Shown here: positions 6,116-6,135 of the stretch, piece by piece
How the letters are laid out: every line of letters starts with the position of its first letter
Position numbering within the stretch: the stretch's first letter is position 1
Source of the DNA: Solirubrobacteraceae bacterium
GTDB lineage: Bacteria; Actinomycetota; Thermoleophilia; Solirubrobacterales; Solirubrobacteraceae
NCBI GenBank assembly: GCA_030043235.1
Contig: JASHYF010000089.1
Span: 1 to 6,135 of the forward strand
Length of the DNA stretch: 6,135 nucleotides
Direction of reading: 5' to 3'
The notes under the pieces: model-generated
Told to the model about the DNA's origin: nothing
What the model saw: the letters and a program-made list of their open reading frames with translations, nothing else
Database searches by the model: none
Made by a program: the position numbers and the translations under genes

Positions 6116-6135
6116 CCGCGCGCTCACCCCGCCTC

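Overview
The window is a GC-rich stretch of a bacterial chromosome. It most likely comes from an actinobacterium of the class Thermoleophilia (Solirubrobacterales-like). This placement rests on remembered family features, not on a search: the large secreted protein combines Thermoleophilia-style fibronectin-like 'LNG-V-PEG...YGT' modules, IPT/TIG domains and a C-terminal module that I recall from that class. Third-position GC is strong, and long shadow ORFs in other frames follow from it.

Layout. (1) Positions 1-500, minus strand: the N-terminal 166 codons of a PlsC-type 1-acylglycerol-3-phosphate acyltransferase, cut by the window edge. (2) Positions 594-5321, minus strand: a 1575-residue exported mosaic protein. 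In order it has a signal peptide, a sedolisin-type (S53) serine-carboxyl peptidase with all catalytic residues and no recognisable full propeptide, a fibronectin-like domain, one TIG domain, a seven-unit RCC1 propeller, two tandem TIG domains, a second fibronectin-like domain and a cysteine-bearing C-terminal module. (3) Positions 5322-5526: a divergent intergenic region holding the ribosome binding site of the peptidase gene and weak candidate promoters in both directions. (4) Positions 5527-5602, plus strand: tRNA-Thr(UGU) with an encoded CCA end. A near-copy of its 3' end lies 26 bp downstream, followed by a long GC-rich terminator-like hairpin. (5) Positions 5777-6115, plus strand: a small DksA/TraR-like protein in which all four zinc-finger cysteines are replaced.

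The genes do not form an obvious pathway. The acyltransferase (membrane phospholipid synthesis) follows the giant protein on the same strand after a 93-bp gap containing a small hairpin, so co-transcription is possible but not shown. The tRNA and the DksA-like gene are transcribed the other way. No gene-free stretch exceeds 300 bases. The most notable items are the giant peptidase with a pair of cysteines in six of its seven propeller blade connections, and the cysteine-free DksA-like protein. I found no CRISPR array, transposase or phage gene.
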